Assembly: GCA_905221145.1 (NCBI GenBank)
Contig: CAJNCA010000002.1
Span: 124,001 to 188,000 of the forward strand
Direction of reading: 5' to 3'
Length of the DNA stretch: 64,000 nucleotides
Source of the DNA: a bacterium
GTDB taxonomy: Bacteria > Bacillota > Bacilli > Lactobacillales > Streptococcaceae
In this document: one piece after another, positions 43,591 through 53,117 of the stretch
Numbering within the stretch: position 1 is the stretch's first letter
Layout: each line of letters opens with the position of its first letter
Notes under the pieces: generated by a model
The model's database searches: none
Seen by the model: the letters and a program-made list of their open reading frames with translations, nothing else
What the model was told of the DNA's origin: nothing
Made by a program: the position numbers and the translations under genes

Positions 43591-43985
43591 AGAGAGTCAT
43601 TACATACGGAACATTTGATTTATTGCATTACGGTCATATTAATCTCTTAAAAAGGGCAAAAGCCTTGGGAGATTATCTGATTGTAGGATTATCCACCAAT
43701 GAATTTAATAGACTAGAAAAAAATAAAGAATGTTATTTTGATTACGAAGAAAGAAAATCGCTATTAGAGGCTATCAGATATGTGGATCTTGTCATACCAG
43801 AAGAAAATTGGGATCAAAAAATCTCAGACATCGAAAAGTATCATGCTGATGTGTTTGTCATTGGTGATGATTGGCAGGGCAAGTTTGATTATTTAAGTGA
43901 TTTAGGAATAGAAGTTGTTTACCTACCACGAACAAAAGAAATTTCAACCTCTAAGATAAAGAATGATTTGAATCAAGGAAACTAG
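43587..43985 (+). CDS. tagD: Glycerol-3-phosphate cytidylyltransferase
   Basis: A 132-residue enzyme with the cytidylyltransferase signature GTFDLLHYGH (H-x-G-H, about residues 7-16), YDLL-like early strand and the second motif R-T-K-E-I-S-T-S-K-I near residue 117. It makes CDP-glycerol from CTP and sn-glycerol 3-phosphate. Within this locus it supplies the CDP-glycerol used by the glycerophosphotransferase two genes downstream. Confidence 0.95.
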   Translation: MKRVITYGTFDLLHYGHINLLKRAKALGDYLIVGLSTNEFNRLEKNKECYFDYEERKSLLEAIRYVDLVIPEENWDQKISDIEKYHADVFVIGDDWQGKFDYLSDLGIEVVYLPRTKEISTSKIKNDLNQGN

Positions 43986-43986
43986 G

Positions 43987-45066
43987 ATGAAATATCAAGT
44001 CATACATGTAACAGGTGGTGTAAGGAATACCATGAGTGGGGTGCAAAGTTTCATCAAAAATCATATCCCAACTGATGATCAAGAGTTTGATTATATGGTA
44101 GGCGAATCAAATGGTGACGCTCATTTCCCATTTAATCAATACATAGATGAAAAAGAAATCAAACGCATTGTATTTCCAGCTCTAAAGATTTCTAAACTAT
44201 TTGCCTATACGAGAGAGTGCCGACAATTTTATGAAACGAATAAAATTGACATTCTCCATGTCCATAATCCTATAACCGCTTTTATACATAATTACTATGC
44301 TCGAAAAAATGGTGTTCCAGTTAGGATTTACCACAATCATAGTAGCCAATTTTCAGATACTTGGTTAAAAAGTATTCGCAATCGATTTTTGGTCTTTTTA
44401 GCCTTGAAAAATGCGACCCATCGTATCTCTTGTGGCCAATTAGCTGGACTGAAGATATTTGGAAAGAAATCCTTTCAAATCCTTCCAAATGCAATTGACA
44501 TCGATAAGTATCGCTTTTCTCCAACTTTTCGAGAAGAAATTCGCAAAGAGTTTCATATAGCTGAACATCAAAAAGTAGTAGGGATGATTGGGATTTTAAA
44601 TCCCTTCAAAAATCAGAGCTTTTTGATTGAAGTTGCCAAAGAATTACCTGACGTTACCTTTTTCTTTGTTGGTGAGGGACCAGATCGTGCCATTTTAGAA
44701 GAAAATAGTAAGGAATTGAAGAATATCATCTTTACAGGAACAAGAGAAGATGTTCATAAGTTTTATTCAGCCTTTGATATTTTTGCCTTTCCGTCTTTGT
44801 ATGAAGGTTTCCCAATCGTGCTGGTAGAGGCTCAGTGTTCTGGAGTTGATATTCTCATGAATGAAATGATTGATCCAACAACTCAGATTGTTGATGAGCT
44901 CTGTACAGCCATGCCTCTAGATAAGCCTAAATGGGTAAACTATATCGAAAAGGCGCCTATCAATGAGAAACAACGACAGCTAAATGAACACCTAAAGCCG
45001 TTTGACATTGAAGAAAATGTTCAAAATTTAAAAGAAATTTATAAGCAAGGTTTAAAAAGAGAATGA
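43987..45066 (+). CDS. GT4-family glycosyltransferase
   Basis: A 359-residue GT-B enzyme. The N-terminal domain starts with QVIHVTGGVRNTMSGVQSF; the C-terminal domain has VGMIGILNPFKNQSF and the E-x7-E motif in PSLYEGFPIVLVEAQCSG (about residues 275-292). It transfers a sugar with retention; family relatives in capsule loci use UDP-sugars. Starts one base after the tagD stop and overlaps the next gene by four bases. Confidence 0.9.
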   Translation: MKYQVIHVTGGVRNTMSGVQSFIKNHIPTDDQEFDYMVGESNGDAHFPFNQYIDEKEIKRIVFPALKISKLFAYTRECRQFYETNKIDILHVHNPITAFIHNYYARKNGVPVRIYHNHSSQFSDTWLKSIRNRFLVFLALKNATHRISCGQLAGLKIFGKKSFQILPNAIDIDKYRFSPTFREEIRKEFHIAEHQKVVGMIGILNPFKNQSFLIEVAKELPDVTFFFVGEGPDRAILEENSKELKNIIFTGTREDVHKFYSAFDIFAFPSLYEGFPIVLVEAQCSGVDILMNEMIDPTTQIVDELCTAMPLDKPKWVNYIEKAPINEKQRQLNEHLKPFDIEENVQNLKEIYKQGLKRE

Positions 45067-46172
45067 TTAACTATTTAAAACCCTTACTTTTTAAAGTAAG
45101 TGATTTTACTTATAAAATAAATAAAATGATTCCCAAGAAAAGGAACAGAATTGTTCTCTATTCTAACTGGGGGTTTAGAGATAATCTTAGAACCCTCTAT
45201 CACTATTTAGTGGATAATGACTATCAGGAAACTTATGAAATTATTTGTGCTTCAAATGATTTTTATCATTTAGAAAAAGAGAATGATGTAAAGTATGTTT
45301 CTATTTATCGAGGTTTCTTTTATTTTTTAACATCTAAATATTTTTTCTATTCATTTGGCAAGTATCCTGTAAAGCCTGCTCCAAATCAGATGGTTGTCAA
45401 CTTGTGGCATGGAATGCCCTTAAAAAAAATTGGCAATCTTGAAGTTGGCATGGAAAAGATTGACTATAATTTCTTTACAAAATTAGTCTCTTCTTCAGAT
45501 TTATTTACTCCAATCATGAAAGCAGCCTTTAATGCTAAAGATGAGCAGATGCTTCTTGTTGGCAATATTCGAAATGATGAGCTCTTTAAAGAGAAAGAGG
45601 AGAAGAAAATCATCTGGATGCCAACATACCGCAATTCTAAAAATTATCATGACAGCCAAGCAGCATTGATATTTTCTTTAGAAGAAGAGGACTTTCAAAA
45701 CATGGAAGAGCTGCTTTCAAACTATGGCTATCAACTTTACATTAAACTCCATCCTCTTGAGGAATCTCAGTTACAATTTGAAATGAATGCTTCGACGATT
45801 CATCTATTGACAGAAGATATTATTAGTGAGCAGTATGGGACTTTGTATACCTTTTTAGGAACAACCAGTGCATTGATTACAGATTATTCTTCAGTATTTT
45901 TAGATTATTATTTATTAGATAGGCCCGTTGCATTTACCATTAATGATTATGAGGAATACAAGGAAAAAAGAGGCTTTGTGTTTGAAGATGTGAAGAGTTT
46001 AATGGTGGGAAGTGTCATTCGTGATTCGCATGATTTATTGGAATTTCTAGAGAGTGTCATGAAATCTGAAGATCCTTATATTGACGAACGAAAAAAAGTC
46101 AATAACAAGGTTAATGCCATTCAAAAAGATTTTACAAAGACCCTTTTAGATGAAATTGGATTAAGGAAATAA
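45063..46172 (+). CDS. CDP-glycerol:glycerophosphotransferase (TagB/TagF-like)
   Basis: A 369-residue protein of the glycerophosphotransferase family. It has N-L-W-H-G-M-P-L-K-K (about residue 117, catalytic His), PTYRN near 188, IKLHPLE near 227 and T-D-Y-S-S-V-F-L-D near residue 277. Its length matches TagB-type primases/capsule transferases, not the roughly 700-residue polymerising TagF. It adds a glycerol phosphate from CDP-glycerol, so the polysaccharide repeat probably carries a glycerol-phosphate branch or link. Confidence 0.92.
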   Translation: MINYLKPLLFKVSDFTYKINKMIPKKRNRIVLYSNWGFRDNLRTLYHYLVDNDYQETYEIICASNDFYHLEKENDVKYVSIYRGFFYFLTSKYFFYSFGKYPVKPAPNQMVVNLWHGMPLKKIGNLEVGMEKIDYNFFTKLVSSSDLFTPIMKAAFNAKDEQMLLVGNIRNDELFKEKEEKKIIWMPTYRNSKNYHDSQAALIFSLEEEDFQNMEELLSNYGYQLYIKLHPLEESQLQFEMNASTIHLLTEDIISEQYGTLYTFLGTTSALITDYSSVFLDYYLLDRPVAFTINDYEEYKEKRGFVFEDVKSLMVGSVIRDSHDLLEFLESVMKSEDPYIDERKKVNNKVNAIQKDFTKTLLDEIGLRK

Positions 46173-46186
46173 GGTTAGGATTAAGA

Positions 46187-47167
46187 ATGATTAGTGTAAT
46201 CGTACCCGTTTATAATGTAGAAACTTATTTGGAAGAATGTTTAGACAGTATTCAAAATCAAACCTACACAGACCTTGAAGTCATTTTAGTCAATGATGGT
46301 TCAACAGATGGCTCCCAAGCTATTTGTGACAGTTATTGCCAAGCAGATAAGAGGTTCCGATTAATCAATCAAAGCAACCAAGGCCAAAGTGTTGCACGAA
46401 ATACGGGTGTAGCAGCTTCAAGAGGCGAGTTTATTGCATTTGTAGATAGCGACGATATCATCTTACCGAATTATTTAGAAACCTTAATGCACTATATGAG
46501 TGGCGACGTCGATATTGTGGAAAGTCAGTTCACCGTGCAGAAAAAGGATTTCTTGGCTGCAAAGTCTCAAGAGATAAAGATTCTTTTTGAGGGCAATTCT
46601 GAAGAAGCAGTGAAAGTTGTCCCTGACCACTTACTTAGTGTCAATCCAGTCACAAAACTTTATAGAATAGCTATTGTCGAAGCTATTCCTTACTTAGAAG
46701 GGCTCATTTTTGAAGATATTTATAGCGGAATTGGCATGCTTAAATACATCAGAAAGATTGTTAAAATTGATTATGTAGGTTATTATTACCGACAACACGC
46801 GACTAGTACCATGCATCGAACCTTTACTCCCAAAAACTTGGATGTATTTACAGTCAGTGACCAATTGATAGACTTGTATTCTGATAGGGCAGAACTTCTT
46901 CCTTATATTGGTAAATACCTAGTGCATGTAGCGACCATGCATTATCAGGACTATATTCAAAAAGGAAATCCCTATGCAGAAGTCTATAATCAGAAATTGG
47001 CTGACTATGTAACTATCACCAAAAAAAATCCTGAGGTGGCCAAAAGTTCGCGTATGATTAGACTTTATAAGCTGTGTCCAAGATATTACAACACCATCCT
47101 ATTTCCATTCTATCACTCTATATGGAAATGGAAAAATGGCATTAAGGAAGACAAGATAGAAGAATGA
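46187..47167 (+). CDS. GT2 glycosyltransferase, tandem copy 1
   Basis: A 326-residue inverting GT-A enzyme: ISVIVPVYNVETYL at the start, VNDGSTDGS (about 36-44), and FVDSDD (85-90) as the D-x-D metal motif. The C-terminal half has E-G-L-I-F-E-D-I-Y-S-G near residue 180, containing the likely catalytic acid pair E-D, and YVGYYYRQHATSTMHR, a family-conserved acceptor-side segment. First of five adjacent paralogues that share the N-terminal half nearly word for word. Confidence 0.9.
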   Translation: MISVIVPVYNVETYLEECLDSIQNQTYTDLEVILVNDGSTDGSQAICDSYCQADKRFRLINQSNQGQSVARNTGVAASRGEFIAFVDSDDIILPNYLETLMHYMSGDVDIVESQFTVQKKDFLAAKSQEIKILFEGNSEEAVKVVPDHLLSVNPVTKLYRIAIVEAIPYLEGLIFEDIYSGIGMLKYIRKIVKIDYVGYYYRQHATSTMHRTFTPKNLDVFTVSDQLIDLYSDRAELLPYIGKYLVHVATMHYQDYIQKGNPYAEVYNQKLADYVTITKKNPEVAKSSRMIRLYKLCPRYYNTILFPFYHSIWKWKNGIKEDKIEE

Positions 47168-47197
47168 AGCAGTATCATTCAAGAAGGAAAGAGGAAA

Positions 47198-48178
47198 ATG
47201 ATCAGTGTAATCGTTCCAGTTTATAACGTGGAAGAATATCTGGAAGAATGTCTAGAGAGTATTCGAAAGCAAACCTATCAAAATATCGAAGTCATTTTAG
47301 TCAATGATGGTTCTACAGATGGCTCCCAAGCTATTTGTGAGCATTTTTGCCAAACAGATAATCGCTTCCGATTGATTAATCAAAAGAATCAAGGTCTAAG
47401 TGCAGCCAGAAATCGTGGTGTGAAAGAATCCCTTGGCGAATACATCATGTTTGTCGATAGTGATGATGTTGTTAAAGAGAATATTATAGAAGTATTACTC
47501 TCCTATATGAAGGCTGATGTGGATTTAGTAGAATGTAATTTAACTCAAAATAAAGAAGAATTACAGAAGAATAAACCGATTCGAGTTGTTTTCGAAGGTA
47601 ATTCACCTGAATCCATTATAAAATGTATAGCATTTAAAGAAGTAAAGTTTTGTGCATTTACAAAGCTGTATAGAAGAGAAATTGTTGAAAAAGTTCCATT
47701 TTTAGAAGGTATTATTTATGAGGATGTTTATACCGGAATGAATTATCTAAAATATATCCGAAAAATGGTAGCTGTTGATTTAAAAGGATATTATTACCGA
47801 GTTCGTCCGAATAGTATTATGACGACATCCTTTAGTGAGAAAAATTTAGATATTATTACAGTAGGAAATAAATTAATCGAATCTTTCCAAGATGATGGAT
47901 ATTTATTACCGTATATTGGATACTTTATGTTTTATCTTGGACTTAGCCATTATCAAAGAGATGGAATTACGAGGAAGAGCTCATATGTTGATGTATATGA
48001 AAATTTTATCAGAGAGTGTGCTTTTATCGCAAAGCAGTCTCAAGAAGTTGTTTGTAAATACCGTTTACTAAGACTTTATTTAATGGCACCTAAATATTTT
48101 ACAATAATTACTCATCCAGTATATCAGTTTATTGATAAAATATGGAATAGTTTTAAAATGTTGATTCACAAACTATAA
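47198..48178 (+). CDS. GT2 glycosyltransferase, tandem copy 2
   Basis: A 326-residue paralogue of the preceding enzyme with the same NDGSTDGSQAIC and FVDSDD motifs, E-G-I-I-Y-E-D-V-Y near residue 180 and KGYYYRVRPNSIMT. The C-terminal third (after about residue 100) diverges clearly, and its DNA becomes more AT-rich than the conserved 5' part. AAGGAAAGAGG lies upstream of the ATG. Confidence 0.9.
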   Translation: MISVIVPVYNVEEYLEECLESIRKQTYQNIEVILVNDGSTDGSQAICEHFCQTDNRFRLINQKNQGLSAARNRGVKESLGEYIMFVDSDDVVKENIIEVLLSYMKADVDLVECNLTQNKEELQKNKPIRVVFEGNSPESIIKCIAFKEVKFCAFTKLYRREIVEKVPFLEGIIYEDVYTGMNYLKYIRKMVAVDLKGYYYRVRPNSIMTTSFSEKNLDIITVGNKLIESFQDDGYLLPYIGYFMFYLGLSHYQRDGITRKSSYVDVYENFIRECAFIAKQSQEVVCKYRLLRLYLMAPKYFTIITHPVYQFIDKIWNSFKMLIHKL

Positions 48179-48200
48179 CTGAAGGAGATTATGAACAATA

Positions 48201-49160
48201 ATGATTAGTATAATTTTACCAGTTTATAATGTGGAATCCTATTTGAAAGAATGTTTAGAAAGTATCCAAAAACAAACTTATACAAATTTTGAAGTTATAT
48301 TAGTTAATGATGGATCTACTGATAATTCAAAAGAAATTTGTGAAGAATATTGTAGGAAAGATACTCGTTTTTACTTAATGAATCAAGAAAACCAAGGACA
48401 GAGTATTGCAAGAAATAGAGGCGTTGCTGAGTCTACAGGAGAATTCATCGTTTTTATTGATAGTGATGATATAGCAAGGTTTGATTTGTTGGCGCAATTA
48501 AATAAGCATATGTCTGATGAAATTGATATTGTAGAATGTAATATAACCGAGGATATTCATTGTTTAAATTCCGAAGGAAAAGAAATTGGTGTTAAAGAAT
48601 TAGATTCAAATGAAGCGTTATATGAATGTTTTAATCATGGAGTAAGTTGGAGTCCAGTCGCAAAACTCTATCGTCGTAAAATAGTGGAGAAAGTCCCGTT
48701 TTTAGAAAATTTAATTTATGAAGATTTTTATACTGGAATCGTCTCTTTAAAATATATTCATAAAATGAGAAAAATTGACTATATTGGTTATTATTATCGA
48801 TATCATACTTCTAGTACAATGAATCAGAAATATTCAGAAAAGAATCTTGATATTTTTAAGGTTGGCGAAAAATTATTAGAGGAATTTAGAGAAGATAATT
48901 GGTTACCTTATGTAGGGAATATGCTATTTTTAGTCGGTATTGGACATTTTAAAAAGTATAACATAAGAGTTGGACATCCATATTATCAGTTATATGTTGA
49001 TGCAATTGATAACTATTTTGAAATAGCTAAGAAATCATCAGATATTTTCAATTCTAGTAAACTATTAAGATGGTATAGTTACTCACCAAAATATTTTTTA
49101 AGTATATTTTATCCTTTATATTTAAGATATTTAGACATTCGAAAAAAATGGAAAATTTAA
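48201..49160 (+). CDS. GT2 glycosyltransferase, tandem copy 3
   Basis: A 319-residue paralogue, the most AT-rich and most divergent copy. It keeps NDGSTDNS, F-I-D-S-D-D (the only copy with Ile before the metal motif), E-N-L-I-Y-E-D-F-Y near 180 and YIGYYYRYHTSSTMNQ. GGAGATTATGAACAAT lies upstream, giving a weakly spaced ribosome-binding site. Confidence 0.88.
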   Translation: MISIILPVYNVESYLKECLESIQKQTYTNFEVILVNDGSTDNSKEICEEYCRKDTRFYLMNQENQGQSIARNRGVAESTGEFIVFIDSDDIARFDLLAQLNKHMSDEIDIVECNITEDIHCLNSEGKEIGVKELDSNEALYECFNHGVSWSPVAKLYRRKIVEKVPFLENLIYEDFYTGIVSLKYIHKMRKIDYIGYYYRYHTSSTMNQKYSEKNLDIFKVGEKLLEEFREDNWLPYVGNMLFLVGIGHFKKYNIRVGHPYYQLYVDAIDNYFEIAKKSSDIFNSSKLLRWYSYSPKYFLSIFYPLYLRYLDIRKKWKI

Positions 49161-49173
49161 TAGGAGCCTATTT

Positions 49174-50166
49174 ATGATTAGTGTCATTGTACCTGTTTAT
49201 AATGTTGAAGAGTATTTGGAAGAATGTCTAGATAGTATTCAGCATCAAACTTATACGGATATAGAAGTGATTCTAGTCAATGATGGTTCAAGGGATGGCT
49301 CAAAAGAAATTTGTGAGAGATATTGTCAACAAGATTCTCGTTTTCGCTTAATCAATCAAGAAAATCAAGGACAGAGTGCTGCGAGAAATCATGGAGTTAC
49401 TGCATCTAGAGGTGAATTGATTACTTTTGTGGATAGTGATGATGTAATATCTACTAAATATCTAGAAGTTTTAAATGAATATATGAATGAAGATATAGAT
49501 ATTGTTGAATGCGAGTATAGAGTTACTAGAAGTGTTTTTGAACAATTAAAGGAAGTAGAGAATATTCAAATAGAATTTGAGGGAAATTCAGAAGAAGCTG
49601 TAATAAAGAGTTGTAATTACGGTTTGTCTTATTCTCCAGTCTGTAAATTATATCGAAGACATTTAGTGGAAGATTTTCTATTTTTAACGGGAGTTATTTA
49701 TGAAGATATTTATCACGGCGTGGGAATGTTGAAATTTATCCGTAAAATGGTAAGACTTGACTATGTTGGATATTATTATCGAAAACGTTCAAACAGTACG
49801 ATGCATAGACAATTTTCTAAGAAGAATCTAGATTTATTTACTTGTTGTGATAAACTCGTGGATTTGTTTGCTTTAAATGAAACATTAATCCCTTATATTG
49901 GAAAGTTTTTAGTTCAAATTGTCACGACTCATCATAAAGATTTTATCGAAAAGAACAATCCCTACCAAAATTTATATGAAGAAAAATTAAAAGAATACAT
50001 AAAACTTGTAGAAAAATCTCCAGAAGTGGCAATAACTAGTAAAATGGTTAAACTGTATCGACTTGCACCAAAATTCTATTTACGCTATACTTTCCCAATT
50101 GTGAATAGAATATGGAGAAAGATGCATAGTTTAAAAGAACTTATTTATAAAGGAAAACAACAATGA
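49174..50166 (+). CDS. GT2 glycosyltransferase, tandem copy 4
   Basis: A 330-residue paralogue with NDGSRDGS, FVDSDD, T-G-V-I-Y-E-D-I-Y-H near 180 and YVGYYYRKRSNSTMHR. In the C-terminal half it resembles copy 1 most (HKDFIEKNNPYQN against HYQDYIQKGNPYAE), suggesting duplication of alternate copies. AGGAG lies eight bases before the ATG. It overlaps copy 5 by four bases. Confidence 0.88.
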   Translation: MISVIVPVYNVEEYLEECLDSIQHQTYTDIEVILVNDGSRDGSKEICERYCQQDSRFRLINQENQGQSAARNHGVTASRGELITFVDSDDVISTKYLEVLNEYMNEDIDIVECEYRVTRSVFEQLKEVENIQIEFEGNSEEAVIKSCNYGLSYSPVCKLYRRHLVEDFLFLTGVIYEDIYHGVGMLKFIRKMVRLDYVGYYYRKRSNSTMHRQFSKKNLDLFTCCDKLVDLFALNETLIPYIGKFLVQIVTTHHKDFIEKNNPYQNLYEEKLKEYIKLVEKSPEVAITSKMVKLYRLAPKFYLRYTFPIVNRIWRKMHSLKELIYKGKQQ

Positions 50167-51152
50167 AATTCAACAAATTGATTAGTGTCATTGTACCTAT
50201 TTATAATGTTGAAGAGTATCTGAAAGAATGTTTAGATAGTATTCAGTGTCAAACTTATAGCAATATTGAAGTAATACTTGTTAACGATGGTTCTACGGAT
50301 CATTCACAAGAAATTTGTGAGCGCTATTGTCAACAAGATCCTCGCTTTCACTTAATCAATCAAACAAATAAAGGATTAAGTGGCGCTCGTAATCGTGGTA
50401 TGATTGAATCTAAAGGCGAATTTATCACTTTTGTAGACAGTGATGATGTCATTAAAGATGATATGTTGGAGCAATTGATAAAACAGGTTACCTCAGATGA
50501 TATTGATATTGTAGAGTGTTGGTATACGAATGATCAAAAAGAAATAGAAATCCCTTCTCCCGAGAATGTCAAAATTATTTTTCAAGGGAATAGCAAAGAA
50601 GCTTTAGTCTCTTTATGTAAAGATAATATTGTCCGTTTGAATGCAGTTGCTAAACTTTTTCGAAGACAAGTGATTCTCAATTTCCCATTTTTAGAAGGTT
50701 TATTTTATGAAGATGTATATGGAGGAATGGGAATCTTAAAACATATTCATAAAATGGTGAAAATCGATTATATAGGATATTATTACCGTGTACGTTCTGG
50801 TAGTATTATGAATCGCGAATTTAGTTTGAAAAATTTGGATTTGTTTACGATTTGTGATAAAGTGGAGCAACTATATGATGGAAATGCTGACTCACTCCCA
50901 TACGTACAACGTCGCTTATTCCATTTAGTTTTGATGCACGTTGTCGACTATCGTATATTTGAGGGAAATCCCTATCAAGAAAAATATGTAGAATATTTGA
51001 ATCGTTACGCTAGAAGTTCAAGCCAATCATTATTAATGCGAGCCTATCGATTATTCCCTAATAATATTGTCTTTATTTCAAGAGTTGTTGGCGCCATTCA
51101 ATGGAGATTTGAAAAATATATTGTAAAAAGATTTTGGAGAGGGTTGAAGTAG
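50163..51152 (+). CDS. GT2 glycosyltransferase, tandem copy 5
   Basis: A 329-residue paralogue with a five-residue N-terminal extension (MKFNK) before LISVIVPIYNVEEYL. It has NDGSTDHS, FVDSDD, E-G-L-F-Y-E-D-V-Y near 185 and YIGYYYRVRSGSIMNR. Its start overlaps copy 4's stop (ATGA). Confidence 0.88.
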   Translation: MKFNKLISVIVPIYNVEEYLKECLDSIQCQTYSNIEVILVNDGSTDHSQEICERYCQQDPRFHLINQTNKGLSGARNRGMIESKGEFITFVDSDDVIKDDMLEQLIKQVTSDDIDIVECWYTNDQKEIEIPSPENVKIIFQGNSKEALVSLCKDNIVRLNAVAKLFRRQVILNFPFLEGLFYEDVYGGMGILKHIHKMVKIDYIGYYYRVRSGSIMNREFSLKNLDLFTICDKVEQLYDGNADSLPYVQRRLFHLVLMHVVDYRIFEGNPYQEKYVEYLNRYARSSSQSLLMRAYRLFPNNIVFISRVVGAIQWRFEKYIVKRFWRGLK

Positions 51153-51153
51153 T

Positions 51154-52149
51154 ATGAATTATTACTTAAAAGAATTTTACGCAGAAGCCAAACATGCAGG
51201 ATCTAAAGCAAGATTAGATGCTGAAAAAATAATGCTAGAAGCAGGATATCAACCTTTTTCCCTAAATAATGATTCAAATCCCATCACTTTGACAAAAAAT
51301 GATGTGTTAGTTCTTCAATTTCCATTATTATGGCATTCCTTAAAAAAACAAATTTTAACGAGATTTTTGAAAAATAGAACATTCAAAGCTTATTTGCTGA
51401 TTCATGATATCGAGTCCCTGAGAAATAAAACAATCAAGTCATTTACAGATTTTAAACATTCCATTATCCATTTTTTACAGAATAAAACAGTCCTTGAAAA
51501 AGTCGATGGTATCATTGCTCATAATGATAAGATGAAAAGTGAACTCATTCGTTTAGGAATATCAGAAAATAAAATTATTTCATTAGAAATATTTGATTAT
51601 TTGATTCCCCATTATAAAGAGAAGAAAACTTATGAGAAAAATACGGTTATAGTTGCTGGAAATTTCGATATTCGGAAAACAAAATACGCAAGACAATTAC
51701 CTGAAAAACCAGATTTTTCTATTTATGGCATTAACTTTGAAGAGGAGAATCTTCCGCACAACGTTCATTATCAAGGTGCTTTTTCCCCTGACAAACTTCC
51801 TCATCACCTTCAAGGTGGTTTTGGCTTAGTCTGGGATGGAGATAGCCCCCATACTTGTAGTGGGATGTATGGAGAATATTTAAAGATGAATAACCCACAT
51901 AAAGCCTCTTTATATTTAGCATCAGGTTTTCCAATCATCGTGTGGAGACAATCTGCTTTAGCGGATTTTGTACGAAAAAACCATTGTGGAATACTTGTTG
52001 ATTCATTATTTGAAATTGCAGATTGTTTAAACTCGATTGATAAAGAAGATTTTCAAGAGCTGATTAAAAATAGTAAAATAGTAGGTGAGAAACTTCGTAA
52101 CGGATATTTTCTAAAAACAGCTTTAGAAAAATGTGAAAGGAATTTGTAG
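51154..52149 (+). CDS. Gtf3-like glycosyltransferase (glucosyl- or galactofuranosyl-transferase type)
   Basis: A 331-residue GT-B protein. The opening (AEAKHAGSKARLDAEKIML) and the C-terminal block GLVWDGDSPHTCSGMYGEY, KMNNPHKASLYLASGFPIIVW are the hallmarks of the family that includes streptococcal Gtf3 and capsule beta-galactofuranosyl/ribofuranosyl transferases. If the donor is UDP-galactofuranose, the mutase Glf is not encoded here and would have to be elsewhere. Confidence 0.8.
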   Translation: MNYYLKEFYAEAKHAGSKARLDAEKIMLEAGYQPFSLNNDSNPITLTKNDVLVLQFPLLWHSLKKQILTRFLKNRTFKAYLLIHDIESLRNKTIKSFTDFKHSIIHFLQNKTVLEKVDGIIAHNDKMKSELIRLGISENKIISLEIFDYLIPHYKEKKTYEKNTVIVAGNFDIRKTKYARQLPEKPDFSIYGINFEEENLPHNVHYQGAFSPDKLPHHLQGGFGLVWDGDSPHTCSGMYGEYLKMNNPHKASLYLASGFPIIVWRQSALADFVRKNHCGILVDSLFEIADCLNSIDKEDFQELIKNSKIVGEKLRNGYFLKTALEKCERNL

Positions 52150-52154
52150 AGTTT

Positions 52155-53117
52155 ATGAAACTACAACTCTTACAAAAAAAAATAGCTCGCTATCGTCAAA
52201 TTTTAAAATATTATGGCCTTAAACTAACATGTGTTTACTTTCTTGCACAAAAATCTGACAAGATGTTTTATGATTTTCGTAGAAAGATTCTTTTGGATTT
52301 TGTACTAAAATTAAGAAAAAAAGCACAACTAGTTGATTCGAGTAATGAAAAAGAGGAAGAAACAACAGAATTTCCGAAAATGATTTGGACAATGTGGCAA
52401 CAAGGAGAAGCTCAAATGCCTGAGACGGTCCAGGCTTCAATGAAGACCATAAAAGACTTCGCCAAAAGAAATGACTGTGAATTCTATTTGTTGACGGATG
52501 AAAATCTGGCAGATTTCATCAATATTCCAGGAGACATCACCGAAAAATACAAGAAAAAAGAATTATCAGCTGCGCATTATTCAGATATTATTCGTTTTAG
52601 TCTCTTATACCAATATGGTGGCATTTGGATGGATGCAACCTTATTGGTATCTCCCTATGCAACTTTAGAAATGTTTGAAGGGGACTTTTTTAGTTTGAAT
52701 CATCCACCTATACGATCAGAACAAATAGAACGAACTGTTGGTGACTTTAAATGGGCAGGTTTCTTTCTAGCAGGAAGAAAAGGCGAGCCTTATTTTAAAC
52801 ATATTCGGGATTTATATCTTTACTATGTTCGTAAATATCCAGTCTTTATTCATTACCTGATGATGGATTATTTTATTTTGTCCGAATATAAGTGCAATCC
52901 TTATTTTGAAAGCTTAGTGGATAGATTACCTATTTTAGCACCAGCTGAGCGTGTTTGGTTTTTAAGAGACCATGCCCATGATCTTTTTAATGAAAAAGAA
53001 TGGGAAGAAGTGTTAAAAACAACACCGATTTTGAAAACGACTTATAAAATCAAGAAAGAAAAAGTCCTTCCAGGAAGTTATCTCAATCAACTTTTACAAG
53101 GAAAATTAAAGGAATAG
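52155..53117 (+). CDS. Caps_synth/GT32-type glycosyltransferase
   Basis: A 320-residue protein of the capsular polysaccharide synthesis (Caps_synth) group. K-M-I-W-T-M-W-Q-Q-G near residue 75, the H-Y-S-D-I-I-R-F-S-L-L-Y-Q-Y-G-G-I-W-M-D-A-T segment near 140-160 containing the Gly-rich D-x-T variant of D-x-D, and K-W-A-G-F-F-L-A-G near 198 are the family landmarks. The N-terminal 60 residues are basic and without a signal sequence. It transfers an unidentified sugar. Confidence 0.88.
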   Translation: MKLQLLQKKIARYRQILKYYGLKLTCVYFLAQKSDKMFYDFRRKILLDFVLKLRKKAQLVDSSNEKEEETTEFPKMIWTMWQQGEAQMPETVQASMKTIKDFAKRNDCEFYLLTDENLADFINIPGDITEKYKKKELSAAHYSDIIRFSLLYQYGGIWMDATLLVSPYATLEMFEGDFFSLNHPPIRSEQIERTVGDFKWAGFFLAGRKGEPYFKHIRDLYLYYVRKYPVFIHYLMMDYFILSEYKCNPYFESLVDRLPILAPAERVWFLRDHAHDLFNEKEWEEVLKTTPILKTTYKIKKEKVLPGSYLNQLLQGKLKE

